50,966 nucleotides of DNA from an uncultured Prevotella sp. (GCA_900314995.1 OMXK01000021.1:1-50966); one strand, 5' to 3'; positions 16,533 to 26,059 are shown, counted from the first letter of the stretch. Program-made: numbers and translations. Notes: generated by a model not told the origin, from the letters alone.

Positions 16533-18959
16533 TCATAGTTTACATGAAACTTCCTTTCCCTGATACTCGACGACAGATGAAGTGCCGTCGGGCAGGACAA
16601 TAGTAAACTTACGAGACAGTATCATGCCTGGGAAGCTGCCCTTGCGCTGTCCGATTGTCAAAGTGCGGCTACGATCACTCCACTCAAAGTTAATCGTAGA
16701 ATAAACACCCCGCTCATAGTTATAATTGTCACCCTCATCCTCATAGAGCGTAAAGGTTGCATCAGCTCCTGGATAAACTCGCAATTCAAGATTATCCCAT
16801 GCCTTTTCACCTACATACTGCATCTCAGGGCCAAATGGCAGGATACTGCCCACACGAACAAACATTGGTACACGGTCGAAAGTTGTCTGAATAGTCACGA
16901 ACTGTCCTCCCTTCATACGGTTACCAGTCCAAAAATCATACCAGTCAGTTCCTTTTGGCAGATATTTCTTGGCAGACTTTGTTCCCGTGAAGTCAACTTT
17001 CACATCACCCTCGTTAGCCATCTCCTTCCTATCCCAGCCCGTCATGGCATCTTCCTTGATGATCTTTTCTTCCGTGTACTGAGCCTCAAGAACAGGAGCA
17101 GCCAAAATTGAGCGCCCGAACATAAACTCATCCGGCATATCCCAGACACGCTTATCGGCAGCAAAGTCGCTGAACAATGGACGCAGATAACTCTCATGAT
17201 GACTCGTCACCTGCCAAGCTGTACTATATAAATAAGGTATTAGGCGATATCGCAGACGAATCGACTTCTCGATAGCATCATATACGGGTTCGCCCTTCTT
17301 TCCGAACTGCCATATTTCACGAGGCGCATCTGCACCATGACTGCGGAAGACAGGACAGAACAGGCCGTACTGCATCCACCGTACATAGAGTTCCTGAAAC
17401 TGCGGATTTCTCGGAGCAGAACCAGAGCCCCGCGTATTATAGGAATTACAGAAGAAACCGCCGATATCGGTATTGAAATTAGGATTACCTGTCAAGGAGA
17501 AATTCAGACCTGCAGGCACTTGCTTACGAAGCATATCCCACGAAGAAGCCACATCACCACTCCACATATTCGAGCCATAATGTTGTTGCCCTGCAAACGA
17601 GCTCCGCGTCATGATAAAGACACGTTTATCCGACGACTCCTTACGCTGCGCCTCATAGACACCACGGACAGTCGCTAAGGGGAAGGCATTACGCAATGAG
17701 CGCCATGTGCCATCACCAACCTTGTGGTCATAGTCTGACTCTTTGGGATTGAAGAAGTCCGGATCTGTAGAATCCATCCACCAGGCATCAGTACCATAGT
17801 CGAAAAGGCGCTTCAGGTGCTTCCAATAGATATCTCTTGCCACAGGACTAAATGCATCATATACCTTTACACCAGAGGGATATCCCATCACTGGAGGCCA
17901 GATATGCGAGATTCCACTCTGGGGCCAGGTCTCGATGGGCAGAAGTAGTCCCTTCTCATCCAGCTCACGGAACTGCTGGGTCTGAGGGCCGAAGCTTGCC
18001 CAGATACTAATCATGAAATGGGCATGCTTCTGATGAACGTTCTTGATGAGTTGTTGCCCTGTAGCGAAGTCTTCTGCCAGGAAGTCCATCGCATTCCACA
18101 GATAGTTGGAACCCCAGTATTGCCAGTCTTGAATGATACCGTCAAGGGGAACTTGCAATTCACGATATTTATCAACGATACTTTCCGTCTCGGCTGCAGT
18201 CTTATAGCGTTCTTTTGATTGCCAGAAGCCATAGGTCCAAAGCGGGAACATCGGAACATCCCCAGAAAGTTGACGCATCTGAGCGATCACGCCGTCAGCA
18301 GAACCGCCATACATAAAATAGTAATCAATAACATCGCCTACCTCTGACGAGAAAGACATACCTTTCAGAGCATCATCATCGAAGTCTGTCGGTGAGTAAT
18401 TATCCCAATAGATGCCCCACCCTTTAATACTTTGCAGCACATTCTGAAAATCTTCCAGATTCGATTGTTCCATCCTTTGATGGATGCCCCGCCGATTCAA
18501 TTTGCCATCCTGAATAGTACCAAGACCGTATATCGCTTCATCCTTGTCAAGTACAAACGACTGTGTCACTCTATAAGCACCAGCATCCGAGCCTTTTGTA
18601 CGCTGTTCGAAAGCGGAAGACTTTTCTTTCAACAGGCTCTTCCCTTTACTCATAAATTGCAACTGCCCTGTACGTTTATCTATCATGACTGATAGTTTCT
18701 CACTACTCATCACCACTTTAGAAGCAGCCTCCTTCACAGAAATGTCAATATCCGTCTGGGGCGCCAGCGTTACTACAAGGCTATTCCGCTTCTGCGTAAT
18801 GGTTTCACCAGGGCATTTCACAACCCTGACGATTTCAGGTGTGTAAAAGCTCACCCGCGTTACCACTCCATTTGCCTTTACCTCAACTTCATTTGTCGTT
18901 TCCGCCATAACTAGCGCTACAGACGCCAACAGGCAGAGCAATGTCAATAGTCTTTTCAT
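16533..18959 (-). CDS. Secreted GH31 alpha-glycosidase (glucosidase/xylosidase type)
   Basis: An 808-residue retaining alpha-glycosidase. A signal peptide spans about 1-19 (cleavage after VMA). It has the N-terminal beta domain and the (beta/alpha)8 barrel. The likely nucleophile is Asp396 in WWMDST and the likely acid/base is Asp469 in WSGDVASSW. C-terminal beta domains follow (DUF5110-like, with YPGADATFTLYEDEGD). The sequence resembles bacteroidal alpha-xylosidase/alpha-glucosidase members; substrate cannot be decided. It lies 30 nt downstream of the DUF3089 gene and is probably cotranscribed. No SusC/D pair is nearby, so it is not in a standard polysaccharide-utilisation locus. Confidence 0.9.
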   Translation of the reverse strand: MKRLLTLLCLLASVALVMAETTNEVEVKANGVVTRVSFYTPEIVRVVKCPGETITQKRNSLVVTLAPQTDIDISVKEAASKVVMSSEKLSVMIDKRTGQLQFMSKGKSLLKEKSSAFEQRTKGSDAGAYRVTQSFVLDKDEAIYGLGTIQDGKLNRRGIHQRMEQSNLEDFQNVLQSIKGWGIYWDNYSPTDFDDDALKGMSFSSEVGDVIDYYFMYGGSADGVIAQMRQLSGDVPMFPLWTYGFWQSKERYKTAAETESIVDKYRELQVPLDGIIQDWQYWGSNYLWNAMDFLAEDFATGQQLIKNVHQKHAHFMISIWASFGPQTQQFRELDEKGLLLPIETWPQSGISHIWPPVMGYPSGVKVYDAFSPVARDIYWKHLKRLFDYGTDAWWMDSTDPDFFNPKESDYDHKVGDGTWRSLRNAFPLATVRGVYEAQRKESSDKRVFIMTRSSFAGQQHYGSNMWSGDVASSWDMLRKQVPAGLNFSLTGNPNFNTDIGGFFCNSYNTRGSGSAPRNPQFQELYVRWMQYGLFCPVFRSHGADAPREIWQFGKKGEPVYDAIEKSIRLRYRLIPYLYSTAWQVTSHHESYLRPLFSDFAADKRVWDMPDEFMFGRSILAAPVLEAQYTEEKIIKEDAMTGWDRKEMANEGDVKVDFTGTKSAKKYLPKGTDWYDFWTGNRMKGGQFVTIQTTFDRVPMFVRVGSILPFGPEMQYVGEKAWDNLELRVYPGADATFTLYEDEGDNYNYERGVYSTINFEWSDRSRTLTIGQRKGSFPGMILSRKFTIVLPDGTSSVVEYQGKEVSCKL

Positions 18960-18989
18960 AATTGATGGTTTTTATCCGTTGTCTTCTGT

Positions 18990-19955
18990 CTATTCTTTCT
19001 TTCCAAGAAATGCCGCTACCCTATCTGCCATATTCTGACGGATATAGGGATAATAGAATTTCAATTCCATGTGGTGATAGTTGCCGGGCTTACCGATAAC
19101 GCGCATCGGTTTGTCGATATTATAACCCTCGACCAAAAGTAAACGACTCGCGGGGTCAAGACGTACAGTAAGCGTATCATTCTTTTTCCGTCCATATAGT
19201 ACAAAGGGCGTTGACAAAGTATCTGTACGCCAATTGACAGGGTTGATACAGAAAAGATTACCCTCACTCACCACTGATATTTCACATTCCGGCGACTTCA
19301 CTGAGTTAAAGTTAATGGTTACCCCCGTATCGGTAGCACCAGAGGCATGACGCAGATGACAGCAGGCAGCCGTATCCTCACGAGTCACCTTATAACCAAG
19401 AGGGTACACAGCAACCATGCGACTAGCCACGCTATCGGGCATTCGCTTCATGATTTCCATCACGGCATGAGCTCCTTGGCTGAAGCCAGCCAGAATAAAT
19501 GGACGTCCTTGATTCATGTGCTCTAGATAATACTCCCAACTGAGGACGCAGTCAGACATTGCTAATGGAATACGTGCCATTGCTACCGACTCTGATGCCC
19601 ATGACTGCATAGAAACTTGACGGTAGTAAGGGGAGAAATAATTGAGACGACCGGAATAAAATGAGTCCACGGCATGCATCTCGTGTTCCATACGGTTACG
19701 CAAATCTGGATTGTGGGTATCAGCAAAATGGCAAGTGTCTGTTCCCATCAAATGATCACCTGTCTCTGTTGAGATAATATAGAAAAGATCTGCTTCACCA
19801 CCTCTTTCGTGAATATACCACTGGGTGGAGTCTGCATAGTCTGGAATAGCAGGAATCGGGCCTATCATCGTATGATCATCGCTATTCCAAGAGCAAAGCG
19901 ACAAGATCAGCAGTACAACAAAAGGACCAACAAAAGTATTCTTTTGCTTAATCAT
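18990..19955 (-). CDS. DUF3089 alpha/beta-hydrolase-like secreted protein
   Basis: A 321-residue protein with an N-terminal hydrophobic export segment (about residues 9-21, ending LSLC, a possible but atypical lipobox). The DUF3089 pattern includes WYIHERGGEADLFYI, TCHFADTHNPDLR and a nucleophile elbow FILAGFSQGAHAVME, suggesting a serine esterase/lipase. The open frame extends to 20057, but a consensus promoter with -7 at 19984-19991 places transcription near 19977, so 19955 is the start. It is transcribed towards the GH31 gene, which may act on related material. The substrate is unknown. Confidence 0.8.
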   Translation of the reverse strand: MIKQKNTFVGPFVVLLILSLCSWNSDDHTMIGPIPAIPDYADSTQWYIHERGGEADLFYIISTETGDHLMGTDTCHFADTHNPDLRNRMEHEMHAVDSFYSGRLNYFSPYYRQVSMQSWASESVAMARIPLAMSDCVLSWEYYLEHMNQGRPFILAGFSQGAHAVMEIMKRMPDSVASRMVAVYPLGYKVTREDTAACCHLRHASGATDTGVTINFNSVKSPECEISVVSEGNLFCINPVNWRTDTLSTPFVLYGRKKNDTLTVRLDPASRLLLVEGYNIDKPMRVIGKPGNYHHMELKFYYPYIRQNMADRVAAFLGKKE

Positions 19956-19983
19956 ATCTGCAATCTGGCATGTAATTAATGTG

Positions 19984-20015
19984 CAAATATACAAAATTAT
20001 TCCCAAGTATGCAAA
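19984..20015 (-). promoter_or_regulatory. Promoter of the DUF3089-GH31 unit
   Basis: On the minus strand TTTG (20012-20015), 20-nt spacer, TATATTTG (19984-19991): a full consensus. It lies back to back with the plus-strand element TATTTTTG (20035-20042) of the PLP lyase gene. Confidence 0.8.
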
Positions 20016-20065
20016 TAAATCGCAAAACTTTATGTATTTTTGCAGGCAAAAAGACAAAACATATT

Positions 20066-21097
20066 ATGGTATCATTTGAATGTGACTACAACAATGGTGC
20101 GCACCCCAAGGTGTTGGAGAATCTTGTGAAGTATAACGGCGCCCACCCTACGCCCTACGGATTTGATGAATTCAGTGAGCGTGCCAAGGATCGTATCCGT
20201 GAAGCATGCGGACTTCCTGATGCACAGATTTTCTTCCTGACAGGCGGTACTCAAACAAATGCCACGACCATCGACTCCATGCTTTACCAGTATGAAGGTG
20301 TCATCTGTGTGGGGAGCGGTCACATCAATGTCCACGAAGCAGGTGCCGTGGAATTTACAGAGCATAAGATTATCACCATCGCTGATACAGACGGAAAGAT
20401 GGAAGCTGCCGTGCTCGACAAATATCTAGATGACTATATGCATGATGGCAATAAAGACCATGCGGTGCACCCTGGACTTGTCTATATCACCTTTCCTACA
20501 GAATTCGGCACTCTTTATACTGCAAAGGAACTTTCCGATATCTATCAGGTTTGTCAGCGATACGACATTCCGCTCTATATTGATGGAGCCCGTCTTGGCT
20601 ATGGTCTGATGGCAGAAGGTTGCGATGTCAGCTTACCTTACCTGGCTCGTCATTGTGACGTTTTCTATATCGGTGGCACCAAAATTGGAGCTCTCTGCGG
20701 TGAGGCTGTCGTATTCACAAATCGCAAAGCCCATAAACATTTCTTCTCTATCCAAAAACAGCATGGTGCAGTCATCGCAAAAGGCGCACTTATCGGCCTT
20801 CAGTTTGAAGCACTCTTTACGGATGATCTCTATTTTGAGCTTTCACGTCATGCCATTAAAATGGCCATGCGAATGAAAGACATCTTCATCAGGAAACATC
20901 TGGATTTTTTTGTTGATTCTCCCACCAATCAGCAGTTCGTAATCATCGACAACGAACAAGTGGGGCGTCTAGACTCAAAAATCGGATTCACGCATTTCGG
21001 ACAGTCAGACAAGCACCATACGATCTGCCGTTTTGTAACCAGCTGGGCCACCACAGACGAGGAACTGGATGAACTGGAAAGAACGCTTTCCTTCTAA
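20066..21097 (+). CDS. Low-specificity L-threonine aldolase / beta-eliminating lyase family
   Basis: A 343-residue PLP enzyme of fold type I. Signatures: PYGFDEFSERA at the N-terminus, FLTGGTQTNATTID, ALYIDGARLGYG-like IPLYIDGARLGYGLM, and the PLP lysine in YIGGTKIGALCGEAVV. The family cleaves threonine or allo-threonine to glycine and acetaldehyde. The open frame extends to 19979, but the -7 element TATTTTTG at 20035-20042 implies the start at 20066. It converges with the NigD-like gene, the stops being 9 nt apart, with no strong hairpin between them. Confidence 0.88.
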   Translation: MVSFECDYNNGAHPKVLENLVKYNGAHPTPYGFDEFSERAKDRIREACGLPDAQIFFLTGGTQTNATTIDSMLYQYEGVICVGSGHINVHEAGAVEFTEHKIITIADTDGKMEAAVLDKYLDDYMHDGNKDHAVHPGLVYITFPTEFGTLYTAKELSDIYQVCQRYDIPLYIDGARLGYGLMAEGCDVSLPYLARHCDVFYIGGTKIGALCGEAVVFTNRKAHKHFFSIQKQHGAVIAKGALIGLQFEALFTDDLYFELSRHAIKMAMRMKDIFIRKHLDFFVDSPTNQQFVIIDNEQVGRLDSKIGFTHFGQSDKHHTICRFVTSWATTDEELDELERTLSF

Positions 21098-21106
21098 TCG
21101 CTTAAA

Positions 21107-21775
21107 TCAGCGTTTGGGAAGTTGGAGGGTCCTGACAATCAGACCTGAATACGTATTAACGATTAGCCGCACTGAATCGGCAGGGATCTTATCAGTAGGC
21201 AGGCTCACATATGACTGAATAGAATAATATTCCGGCACATTCCCTTGATCATGGTGAAGACGGATATAAAGCGTTTGCGTTTTGTCGGGATTCACCAACA
21301 ATGTATCAGACACGAAGGCCAGATGCTGAACTGCTGTGGTATCATCGGTATGACCAGTCTTCAACTGAAGACTCATATTCAAATACTTGCCAGACTTACT
21401 CAACCAGATACTCTCAAGTTTCACAGGGTCGGTGCACACCTTCTCCTCAAACTCACCCAGAGATACAATGGGAGGACAAGGAACTTGCCCCATAGAGATC
21501 ACCTCTGCTTTATCATCCACCTTATTATAATATAAAAGACAACGGTAAGTGGTGTCTGGTCTGGCAATCCATTTCGCCGTATAAGGCTCCTTCAGGGAGA
21601 GTCGTTCAAGGTCATCGGTAACAATCGTTGTCGCTCGTAAATCCGCATCAATTCTTAACTCAGCAAAATCGCCTCGCATAAGGGAATACCTGCCCTCACC
21701 CTTTTCATAGTTATCCTGCTCACACGAGATGAAGACAGTCAACAAGAATACTATAGGCATTATCACGCGTCTCAT
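21107..21775 (-). CDS. NigD-like lipoprotein
   Basis: A 222-residue exported protein with a short signal and lipobox VFISC (Cys18). The pattern resembles NigD-like proteins of Bacteroidales: an N-terminal OB-like part (RLSLKEPYTAKW, RCLLYYNKV) and a C-terminal beta-sandwich (YLNMSLQLKTG, LYIRLHHDQG, VRLIVNTYSG). Function is unknown for the family. Its start overlaps the stop of the acyltransferase gene by 4 nt, making it the last gene of the operon that begins at 25685. Confidence 0.65.
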   Translation of the reverse strand: MRRVIMPIVFLLTVFISCEQDNYEKGEGRYSLMRGDFAELRIDADLRATTIVTDDLERLSLKEPYTAKWIARPDTTYRCLLYYNKVDDKAEVISMGQVPCPPIVSLGEFEEKVCTDPVKLESIWLSKSGKYLNMSLQLKTGHTDDTTAVQHLAFVSDTLLVNPDKTQTLYIRLHHDQGNVPEYYSIQSYVSLPTDKIPADSVRLIVNTYSGLIVRTLQLPKR

Positions 21776-22950
21776 TCTGCGGCAATTTTATTACGTAATG
21801 GATTAGCGTACATATTCAACAAGCAATTCCGAAGGAAACTATCATCTTTATTGGGAAGCTTTATCTTATCCAGTTGACTTGCAAGATAACCTTCAAACCG
21901 TTTTTTGTCTGCATCAGTATAATGTATAGCATATTCATTAGTCCCACTGAGTTCATCAGCTGCAATATAGTTGCCTGGATAGAGTCTGTATCCCCGATGA
22001 ATATCCTTATCCATACGCTGAGCCATCGCTGTATAGAACTCCGTCTTAGGCAAATCCGACAGTTCATCGATCCATTGGTCCACTGGCGAAGCACAATGAT
22101 AGTGAACATGCCCCTTATAGCCAAAGATACCGATGCGCATATTGTCAAGATCGTCCTGACGACTCTTTTTAAAGGCAGGATTATCACGACGTTCCTGCAG
22201 TTCCTGAGCCTTCAGATAGTCACATGGATCATACTCATAACTGATGGTCAACGGCACAATGTTCAGTTCACGTAATCTGTCGGCAGGATTCTTCTGCTCC
22301 TCAGGAGCGCCCATGGCAAGCATTTTTAACACAGCATCCTGTGTACGGTCATTAGAATCCTTGGCTCTTCCTTCACGCTGAGCTATCCAGATATTCTCTT
22401 CCTTTTTTGTGACGGCATAGTGAATATAACGGCTCATCAACTGACTGGAACGGAGTGTCTCTTTCGGACTCAGTCCCCTGCGCACCGTAAAGGCCTTATT
22501 CATCCGTACAAGCCGTTTAATCCAGGGATAAATGAGCAGATTATCCCCTATGCCTATTTCTACCGTCGTAGGATAGCCTGCCTGAATAAGCAAGAGATCA
22601 AGGAAAGCTGAATCGAGTACGATATCACGATGGTTACTGACAAAGGTGAAGCGCTGACGCTTATCCGTCGGCAGGCTGGTACTGTCGAAAGTAGTACCGT
22701 CGGTATGTCGCTTGATAATGTATTGGACGACAGGCTTCATGAACCGCTTCTGGAAATCGAGCGGTGTCTTCACCCCGATGAAAGACAGGCGCAGGAGAGC
22801 ATTGCGCAACGATTTCGGCAACCAAGGCACCAATCCTTTCAAGACTAACGAGAACTGGCGGTCGTTGAGCAAATCCACAAAGGCCTGCTTCATCTCATCC
22901 GGCTCATAGGGCCGGATTTCATCAAACGCTTTCAACTCATCACTTACCAT
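21772..22950 (-). CDS. PlsC/PlsB-like glycerol-phosphate acyltransferase family protein
   Basis: A 392-residue protein with an acyltransferase core. The H...D block reads SNHRDIVLDSAFLDLLL, where the spacing (H, five residues, D) differs by one from the canonical HX4D; the first Asp (HRD) is closer. An FTVRRG-type block (NKAFTVRRGLSPKE) and IWIAQREGRAKDSND correspond to motifs II and III of the family. Likely role: transfer of an acyl group in phospholipid or related lipid synthesis at the membrane. It lies between ddl (12-nt gap) and the NigD-like gene (4-nt overlap). Confidence 0.75.
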   Translation of the reverse strand: MVSDELKAFDEIRPYEPDEMKQAFVDLLNDRQFSLVLKGLVPWLPKSLRNALLRLSFIGVKTPLDFQKRFMKPVVQYIIKRHTDGTTFDSTSLPTDKRQRFTFVSNHRDIVLDSAFLDLLLIQAGYPTTVEIGIGDNLLIYPWIKRLVRMNKAFTVRRGLSPKETLRSSQLMSRYIHYAVTKKEENIWIAQREGRAKDSNDRTQDAVLKMLAMGAPEEQKNPADRLRELNIVPLTISYEYDPCDYLKAQELQERRDNPAFKKSRQDDLDNMRIGIFGYKGHVHYHCASPVDQWIDELSDLPKTEFYTAMAQRMDKDIHRGYRLYPGNYIAADELSGTNEYAIHYTDADKKRFEGYLASQLDKIKLPNKDDSFLRNCLLNMYANPLRNKIAAE

Positions 22951-22962
22951 AGGCTATTTGGA

Positions 22963-23955
22963 TTAACGAAACTGATTCTCTACGATATCGGCCAGTACAT
23001 CAGCCATGGTAAGACCTGCGGCGCGAACCTGCTGAGGGATAAAGCTGGTTGCGGTCATACCCGGTGTCGTATTTACCTCAAGCATCGAGATTTTCCCATC
23101 CTTGGAAATGATATAATCGATACGGATAATACCATTGCAGTGGAGAATATCATAGATGTGACTGGTTATCTTTCCCACACGCTCGGCAAGTTCCTCAGAC
23201 AGACGAGCGGGAGTAATCTCTTTCACTTGACCATTGTATTTGGCATCATAGTCGAAAAACTCATTATTTGTTACGACCTCAGTAATAGGGAAAAGGACAG
23301 TTTTCTCACTTGTCTTGTAGATTCCTTGGGTGATTTCTGTGCCATCAAGAAAACTCTCCACCATCACCTCAGGACTCTCCATCATAGCCTTACGGATAGC
23401 AGGAGCCAGCTGATCCTTATTCTTAACCTTCGACACACCAAAAGAAGAGCCGTCAGCTGCAGGCTTTACAAAACAGGGCATCCCTATACACTCCTCAATC
23501 TCGTCGTCGCTGACCAATTCCTCGTAGCCCTTGCGAATAAGCAATGATTCAGCGACACTAACACCATAGCCACGCAGATATTGGTTCAGTACGAACTTAT
23601 CGAAGGTCAAAGCCTCTACCAACACGCTGCTGGTGCTGTAGGGCATCCCTATGAGATCAAAATAGCCCTGAAGCAGACCGTTTTCACCAGGTGTCCCATG
23701 TATAGTAATATAAGCATAATCAAACGTCTTTTTCTTTCCATCCTCCTGGAAAGAGAAATCGTTGCGATCAATCTTTGTTGTAGTTCCGTCTGGTAATTCC
23801 ACATGCCAGTCAAGGCCTTTGATGTCTACAATATAAACCTGATACCGATCCTTGTCGAAAAAGGAATAGATACCTTGTGCCGAACGTAAAGACACGTCGT
23901 GCTCAGATGAGTCGCCACCGCAAACGATGGCAATCGTTCTCTTCAAATTGCTCAT
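22963..23955 (-). CDS. ddl: D-alanine--D-alanine ligase
   Basis: ATP-dependent synthesis of the D-Ala-D-Ala dipeptide for peptidoglycan, the substrate of MurF encoded at 46524. A 330-residue ATP-grasp enzyme: CGGDSSEHDVSLRSA at the N-terminus, ITIHGTPGENGLLQGYFD, PCFVKPAADGSSFGVSKV, and IRIDYIISKDG..LEVNTTPGMTATSF at the C-terminus. The length is normal. It is separated by 12 nt from the pseudouridine synthase gene in a five-gene operon. Confidence 0.96.
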   Translation of the reverse strand: MSNLKRTIAIVCGGDSSEHDVSLRSAQGIYSFFDKDRYQVYIVDIKGLDWHVELPDGTTTKIDRNDFSFQEDGKKKTFDYAYITIHGTPGENGLLQGYFDLIGMPYSTSSVLVEALTFDKFVLNQYLRGYGVSVAESLLIRKGYEELVSDDEIEECIGMPCFVKPAADGSSFGVSKVKNKDQLAPAIRKAMMESPEVMVESFLDGTEITQGIYKTSEKTVLFPITEVVTNNEFFDYDAKYNGQVKEITPARLSEELAERVGKITSHIYDILHCNGIIRIDYIISKDGKISMLEVNTTPGMTATSFIPQQVRAAGLTMADVLADIVENQFR

Positions 23956-23967
23956 TTTTATATCTTA

Positions 23968-25044
23968 CTATTTTACTTTTATATATCTTCTCCATTTATC
24001 TATCAGCATCGCCATATCGTCTGGCCATTCTGATGTGAAGTCCATCTGTTGCCCCGTGACGGGATGGACAAAACCCAGTGTGCGAGCATGCAGTACCTGA
24101 CGAGGACAGAGTTTGAAACAATTTTGGATATACGCTTTATAGCTTGCTGTTCGTTCACCTCGCAGGATCTCTGTGCCACCATAGCGTTCGTCGCAGAACA
24201 ATGGATGCCCGATGTGTTTCATGTGGGCACGGATCTGATGCGTTCGTCCAGTCTCTAGCACACATTCCACCAACGTCGTATAACCATAGCGTTCCATCAC
24301 CCGGTAGTGCGTTACGGCTGGTTTGCCAATCTCAGAATCGGGAGGAAACACATCCATCCGTAAACGGTCTTTCGGATCACGTCCGATATTTCCCTCAATA
24401 CGGCCTTCGTCTTCCACGAAATTTCCCCACACAAGGGCATTATAGCTTCGGTGCGTCGTCTTGTTGAAGAACTGTTTCCCCAGCGATGTCTTTGCGTCAG
24501 GTGTCTTTGCCACAACAAGCAATCCACTGGTGTCCTTGTCAATACGATGGACGAGCCCCACCTCCGGATCATTCGGATCGTAACTCTCGAGGTCTTTCAG
24601 GTGCCAGGCAACTGCGTTCACCAGCGTACCGCTGAAATTACCACAGCCTGGATGAACCACCATTCCTGCCGGTTTATTGATAACCATCAAGGCATCATCC
24701 TCGAAGACCACGTCAAGAGGAATTTCCTCTGGTTCAATGGTCGTATCATAATGAGGACGATCAAGCATGAGCGTTATCACATCACCAGGACGCACCTTAT
24801 AATTACTTTTCACGGGCTTTCCATTCACATGGATAAAGCCTGCATCAGCCGCTTTCTGAATACGGTTACGACTGGAATGCTGTTGGTGTTCTGATAAATA
24901 TTTGTCGATACGGACAGAGTCCTGACCTTTATCCACCTCCATTCGGAAGTGTTCATATAGCATGCCCGGTGTACTGTCTCCCTCAAGTCCAGAGCCGTTC
25001 TCGTCAGCCATCAAATCAAGATCATCATCGACATATTCCATCAT
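23968..25044 (-). CDS. RluD-family 23S rRNA pseudouridine synthase
   Basis: A 358-residue protein with an N-terminal S4 RNA-binding domain (RIDKYLSEHQQHSSRNRIQK, residues about 42-61). The RluA/RluD catalytic domain carries the active-site Asp in GLVHRIDKDTSGLLVVAKT, with GRTHQIRAHM further on. The RluD type modifies helix 69 of 23S rRNA; RluC-type activity cannot be excluded. An acidic N-terminal extension of about 35 residues precedes S4. It starts within the PASTA gene stop (ATGA, 4-nt overlap); a second ATG follows directly at 25041. Confidence 0.9.
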   Translation of the reverse strand: MMEYVDDDLDLMADENGSGLEGDSTPGMLYEHFRMEVDKGQDSVRIDKYLSEHQQHSSRNRIQKAADAGFIHVNGKPVKSNYKVRPGDVITLMLDRPHYDTTIEPEEIPLDVVFEDDALMVINKPAGMVVHPGCGNFSGTLVNAVAWHLKDLESYDPNDPEVGLVHRIDKDTSGLLVVAKTPDAKTSLGKQFFNKTTHRSYNALVWGNFVEDEGRIEGNIGRDPKDRLRMDVFPPDSEIGKPAVTHYRVMERYGYTTLVECVLETGRTHQIRAHMKHIGHPLFCDERYGGTEILRGERTASYKAYIQNCFKLCPRQVLHARTLGFVHPVTGQQMDFTSEWPDDMAMLIDKWRRYIKVK

Positions 25045-25685
25045 TCAGCAGCCTCCTCCAGCTCATCAGTTTGCCCGCTTTGCATCATCTTATACTCTGG
25101 TTCAATGTCATCGATTTCTTCGTCCAGCTCATAGGTGCCGCTACCAATCAGCAATGTAAGCGGTGATTCTATCGACACATAATCACCCGTAGAGACCCTC
25201 CGCCCACGACAAAGGATACCATAAACCCAATCTTTCTCACCGGAGACGTACTGCGGAGGCAGTAGTTTGAATCCCAGCGCCGTCAACTTTGCTTCTGCCT
25301 CACGAAAACTAGAGTTGTCGACCACATCAGGGATTGCGAATGTTGGCGACGAGGGCGAGTTCACTGTCACATAGACCACATGGCCTTGTTTCACAAAGGC
25401 TCCCGGGTTAGGACTCTGGGCCAGGATGCTATTAGCGGCGAATCGCTTATTATAACCAGAGTCACTCACCATGATACGCAACCCGTCACTTTCTATCATA
25501 CTACGGGCATTGGCATACAGCATGCCTTCCAACTTGGGAACTTTCACGCCTTCACCATGATGGGTATAAGCGTCAAGTCCATATTTCACAGCCAATCCAA
25601 GGACAAGCACTACGAGAGCCATAGCCAGAAGATTGCCCCAAAGGAAAAGACTTGTAAACTTGCCGAAGAATTCTTTTGCTTTCAT
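25041..25685 (-). CDS. Single-pass membrane protein with PASTA domains
   Basis: A 214-residue protein: a short cytoplasmic N-terminus, one transmembrane helix (about 16-36), then PASTA repeats outside the membrane (VKVPKLEGMLYANARSMIE; FAIPDVVDNSSFREAEAKL; a third degenerate unit) and an acidic tail. PASTA domains usually bind peptidoglycan fragments in Ser/Thr kinases or PBPs; here there is no kinase or transpeptidase. Being first in an operon with ddl suggests a cell-envelope role. It has its own consensus promoter downstream of the rpmH terminator. Confidence 0.88.
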   Translation of the reverse strand: MKAKEFFGKFTSLFLWGNLLAMALVVLVLGLAVKYGLDAYTHHGEGVKVPKLEGMLYANARSMIESDGLRIMVSDSGYNKRFAANSILAQSPNPGAFVKQGHVVYVTVNSPSSPTFAIPDVVDNSSFREAEAKLTALGFKLLPPQYVSGEKDWVYGILCRGRRVSTGDYVSIESPLTLLIGSGTYELDEEIDDIEPEYKMMQSGQTDELEEAAE

Positions 25686-25707
25686 TCCTTGTTATCGTTT
25701 TCAACTG

Positions 25708-25739
25708 CAAAGATAGTACAAACCTAGCGAAAAACCAAA
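25708..25739 (-). promoter_or_regulatory. Promoter of the PASTA-rluD-ddl operon
   Basis: Minus strand TTTG (25736-25739), 20 nt, TATCTTTG (25708-25715): perfect consensus, 22 nt upstream of the PASTA start codon. It follows directly after the rpmH terminator. Confidence 0.85.
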
Positions 25740-25749
25740 AAAAGCCTAA

Positions 25750-25795
25750 TAAAAAAACAGAAAGAAGCTAAGATTATATCCTGCTTCTTCCTGTT
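25750..25795 (-). terminator. Intrinsic terminator of rpmH
   Basis: On the minus strand a near-perfect 13-bp stem (arms 25783-25795 and 25756-25768, one mismatch) encloses a 14-nt loop and is followed by a run of at least seven T. It cleanly separates rpmH from the PASTA operon. Confidence 0.85.
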
Positions 25796-25826
25796 TTAAC
25801 CATTTTTTCCTTATGATGCGCTAATT

Positions 25827-25982
25827 TTACTTTCCGTGATGCTCATCAGAAACTGTTAACTTCTTGCGACCCTTAGCACGACGTGCAGCCAGTACGCGAC
25901 GACCGTTCTTGGTTGTCATTCTCTCACGGAAGCCGTGCTTGTTCACGCGACGGCGGTTGTGGGGCTGAAATGTTCTTTTCAT
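25827..25982 (-). CDS. rpmH: 50S ribosomal protein L34
   Basis: A 51-residue, very basic ribosomal protein. It begins [18 protein letters not shown] and contains the invariant [20 protein letters not shown], then [10 protein letters not shown]. It lies alone between its promoter (-7 TAATTTTG at 26028-26035 on the minus strand, CTTG 20 nt upstream) and the terminator at 25750-25795. rnpA and dnaA, frequent partners elsewhere, are not adjacent; it is divergent from efp instead. Confidence 0.97.
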   Translation of the reverse strand: MKRTFQPHNRRRVNKHGFRERMTTKNGRRVLAARRAKGRKKLTVSDEHHGK

Positions 25983-26027
25983 TGCTTTATACTTATTTTA
26001 TTCGTTATTATTTATCGATTTGGGCTG

Positions 26028-26059
26028 CAAAATTACTCATTTCTTTTGAATTACGCAAG
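26028..26059 (-). promoter_or_regulatory. Promoter of rpmH
   Basis: Minus strand CTTG (26056-26059), 20-nt spacer, TAATTTTG (26028-26035). Transcription would start near 26021, giving a leader of about 40 nt. The efp -7 element TAACTTTG (26131-26138, plus) lies on the other side of this divergent region. Confidence 0.7.

Noticed and set aside
19956-20057. Upstream start for the DUF3089 protein
   Set aside because: The extension crosses a consensus promoter whose -7 element is at 19984-19991.
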